Assembly (NCBI GenBank): GCA_023425285.1
Contig: JAFACY010000178.1
Coordinates: forward strand, 1-7,062
Origin: Bacillota bacterium
Lineage (GTDB): Bacteria; Bacillota; Clostridia; Tissierellales; Sedimentibacteraceae
Reading direction: 5' to 3'
Length of the DNA stretch: 7,062 bases
The position numbers were made by a program, and so were the translations under genes. The notes beneath the pieces were generated by a model. That model ran no database searches. It was not told the DNA's origin and saw nothing but the letters and a program-made list of their open reading frames with translations. Shown here piece after piece: positions 5,448 through 7,062 of this stretch; the stretch's first letter is position 1; every line of letters starts with the position of its first letter.

Positions 5448-7062
5448 ATGGATTTCCGACACAAATATGAATATGAATTGAAGAAGCTCATAGAAGATGA
5501 AGATTACATAGAGTCTTTTCGTTTAACTGTTTTTAAAAGTGACATCAGCAAGGACTTAATAGACGAAATGATGAAGTTTGCTAAAGAAAATAATCTGAGC
5601 AAAGTAAAGGCTTGGGTTTATTACTATTTGGGATGGTATCATTTTGAGAGAACTTATTATGAAAAGGCTGCTGAGAGCTTCTTAATTTCAAATGACATAT
5701 TTAGTCTGCTTGATTATAAACATGGACTGGTATATGCCTGCAACGGACTAACAAATGTATATTGCCAGATGGGGCAGTTTAATTTATCCAATGAGTGGGG
5801 GCTTAAGGGCATTTCTTTATGTGAAGAAACTGACAATAAAAAGGCTTTGGTTATTCTTTTGATAAATGCAGGTATCAATTATATTCAGATGAAGAATTTC
5901 AAAAAAGGAAGAGAAATCCTTAACGGAATTGAAATGATAGAATGCGGGTTGACAAAAAGGCAGCAGGTTTCCTTATATCTGGCAATTGCTGAAATAGAAA
6001 TCAATATCGGAGATCCTTACTTAGCTCTTGTACATATAGATGGTGTAATGAAGATAGAAGAGGCGCTGAACATAGACTCTGAATTGTGTGAAATACATAA
6101 ATTAATGGGTATGGCATACGCAAAGCTCAGCATGTATGATATTGCAGAACAGGAATTTAAGAAATCGCATGATTTTGCATGTGAGCATGATTTGGTCTAT
6201 GAAAAGTGTGCAACAGATATGGAATGGGCAAGGCTGTATATTTTAGTAGGAAGAAAACCAAAAGCCATAGAAAAATTGCATGATGTGATAGAAAATTGTA
6301 TAAATAAAAAAATAAAGGTGTTACTCAGAGACGCATATCATATGTTGTATAAAATTCACAAGGACTCAGACAATCATAATGAAGCACTTGTATATCTTGA
6401 AGAATATATGCAGATTGATGATGAAATGTACGATTATGAGCAAAATCAGCTCATGGCAAAAATGAATTTCAAACATACCAAAAGAGAAGCGGATCAATAT
6501 AAATCACTTTATGACAGGACCGAGCTTTTGTCCAATATAGGTCAGAAGATACTGTCCAACCTGAATATTAATTCAATTGTGAAAATAATAGATGAAGAAA
6601 TCAATAAGCTGATAAATACGGATTATTTTGGTATTGCGGTGTATGACAGCGATCTGGACCAGGCATCATATTATTTTGTAGGAGAAAATACAGAATTTAA
6701 GGATGTAATAATACATTATGATGTTGAAAATGAATCGTCATTTGGGTCATACTGCATAAGGAAGAAGAAGGACATTATAATCGGAAACGTGCATAAGGAA
6801 TATAAAAAATATATTGAAAGACTGCCCGCCCGCATTAAAGGATCAGAAGGAAAGGCAATTATGAAGTCCATGATATATACGCCGTTGATAATCAACGATA
6901 AGGTTGTGGGCTTGATGTCGGTACAAAACAGGGATGAGAACGCATATGATCTCAATGATCTTAATACATTGAAGATATTGGCAAACTATTCTGCCATAGC
7001 GATTGAAAATGCTATAAACTACAAGAGAATTGAAGATAAAGCGACATATGATAATTTAACCA
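5448..7062 (+). CDS. TPR-GAF signalling protein, probably a diguanylate cyclase (partial, 3' end missing)
   Basis: The frame is open from ATG 5448 to the window end, giving 538 residues without a stop. GAGGTG (5437-5442) lies 5 bases before the ATG. Residues about 55-327 are helical pairs with tetratricopeptide-repeat character, for example YYLGWYHFERTYYEKAAESF (59-78) and GMAYAKLSMYDIAEQEFKKS (221-240); I count six or seven repeats. Residues 328-360 look like a helical linker. Residues about 360-525 match a GAF domain: an N-terminal helix, FGIAVYD (394-400), then IYTPLIINDKVVGLMSVQN (476-494) and a final helix ending in AIAIENAINY (516-525). The last residues, ATYDNLT, match the entry to a GGDEF domain (usually YDxLTGLxNR), so the missing part probably makes cyclic di-GMP. 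There is no signal peptide or membrane segment, so it should be a cytosolic sensor, with TPRs for protein contacts and GAF for a ligand or dimerisation. The GGDEF part is inference. Confidence 0.88.
   Translation, partial: MDFRHKYEYELKKLIEDEDYIESFRLTVFKSDISKDLIDEMMKFAKENNLSKVKAWVYYYLGWYHFERTYYEKAAESFLISNDIFSLLDYKHGLVYACNGLTNVYCQMGQFNLSNEWGLKGISLCEETDNKKALVILLINAGINYIQMKNFKKGREILNGIEMIECGLTKRQQVSLYLAIAEIEINIGDPYLALVHIDGVMKIEEALNIDSELCEIHKLMGMAYAKLSMYDIAEQEFKKSHDFACEHDLVYEKCATDMEWARLYILVGRKPKAIEKLHDVIENCINKKIKVLLRDAYHMLYKIHKDSDNHNEALVYLEEYMQIDDEMYDYEQNQLMAKMNFKHTKREADQYKSLYDRTELLSNIGQKILSNLNINSIVKIIDEEINKLINTDYFGIAVYDSDLDQASYYFVGENTEFKDVIIHYDVENESSFGSYCIRKKKDIIIGNVHKEYKKYIERLPARIKGSEGKAIMKSMIYTPLIINDKVVGLMSVQNRDENAYDLNDLNTLKILANYSAIAIENAINYKRIEDKATYDNLT

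Noticed and set aside
6716..6955. A 79-codon minus-strand frame with hydrophobic stretches.
   Set aside because: It is antisense to the GAF domain coding sequence and is best explained as a mirror of AT-rich coding DNA.
1..7062. Mobile elements, CRISPR arrays, tRNA/rRNA genes, or a defence or biosynthetic island.
   Set aside because: I found no terminal inverted repeats, transposase motifs, regular repeat-spacer pattern or RNA gene signatures; all sizeable genes fit common chromosomal families or remain plain hypotheticals.

Overview
The window looks like an ordinary chromosomal stretch from a low-GC, Gram-positive anaerobe of the Clostridia type. The evidence is AT-rich DNA with many AAA/ATA/GAA codons, AGGAGG-like ribosome binding sites, sigma-A-type promoters in AT-rich gaps, short hairpin terminators with T-tracts, and an NhaC-type transporter together with a 632-residue glutamine-synthetase-like protein. 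I see no mobile element, CRISPR array, tRNA or rRNA. All genes read on the + strand, but they form separate transcription units.

Layout: (1) 1-139 is the 3' end of an unrecognised gene. (2) 219-812 encodes a 197-residue acidic protein with weak resemblance to the zinc-dependent phospholipase C-like family; it ends in a strong terminator (813-840). (3) A promoter at 873-902 opens a two-gene unit: a HAD-superfamily phosphatase (929-1558), then after only 13 bases a glutamine-synthetase-fold ligase (1572-3470), closed by a probable terminator at 3492-3553. (4) A 353-base gap holds that terminator, an inverted repeat, a good extended -10 promoter (3617-3645) and a leader of about 170 nt containing an imperfect direct repeat. 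It leads to an NhaC-family Na+/H+ antiporter (3824-5317), which ends in a perfect 13-bp terminator hairpin. (5) A clear promoter (5375-5403) drives a soluble TPR-GAF signalling protein that runs off the window exactly where a GGDEF (diguanylate cyclase) domain appears to begin.

The most unusual item is the glutamine-synthetase-like protein. It keeps the metal and ATP/glutamate motifs of the family, but has about 14 extra residues between two catalytic glutamates, an Asn-to-Ala change in the substrate loop, no adenylylation-type motif, and a helical C-terminal extension of about 100 residues. It is translated directly after a HAD phosphatase. I found no convincing evidence of a wholly new multi-gene system. 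The leader upstream of nhaC and the substrate of the GS-like enzyme are the best points for a second look.
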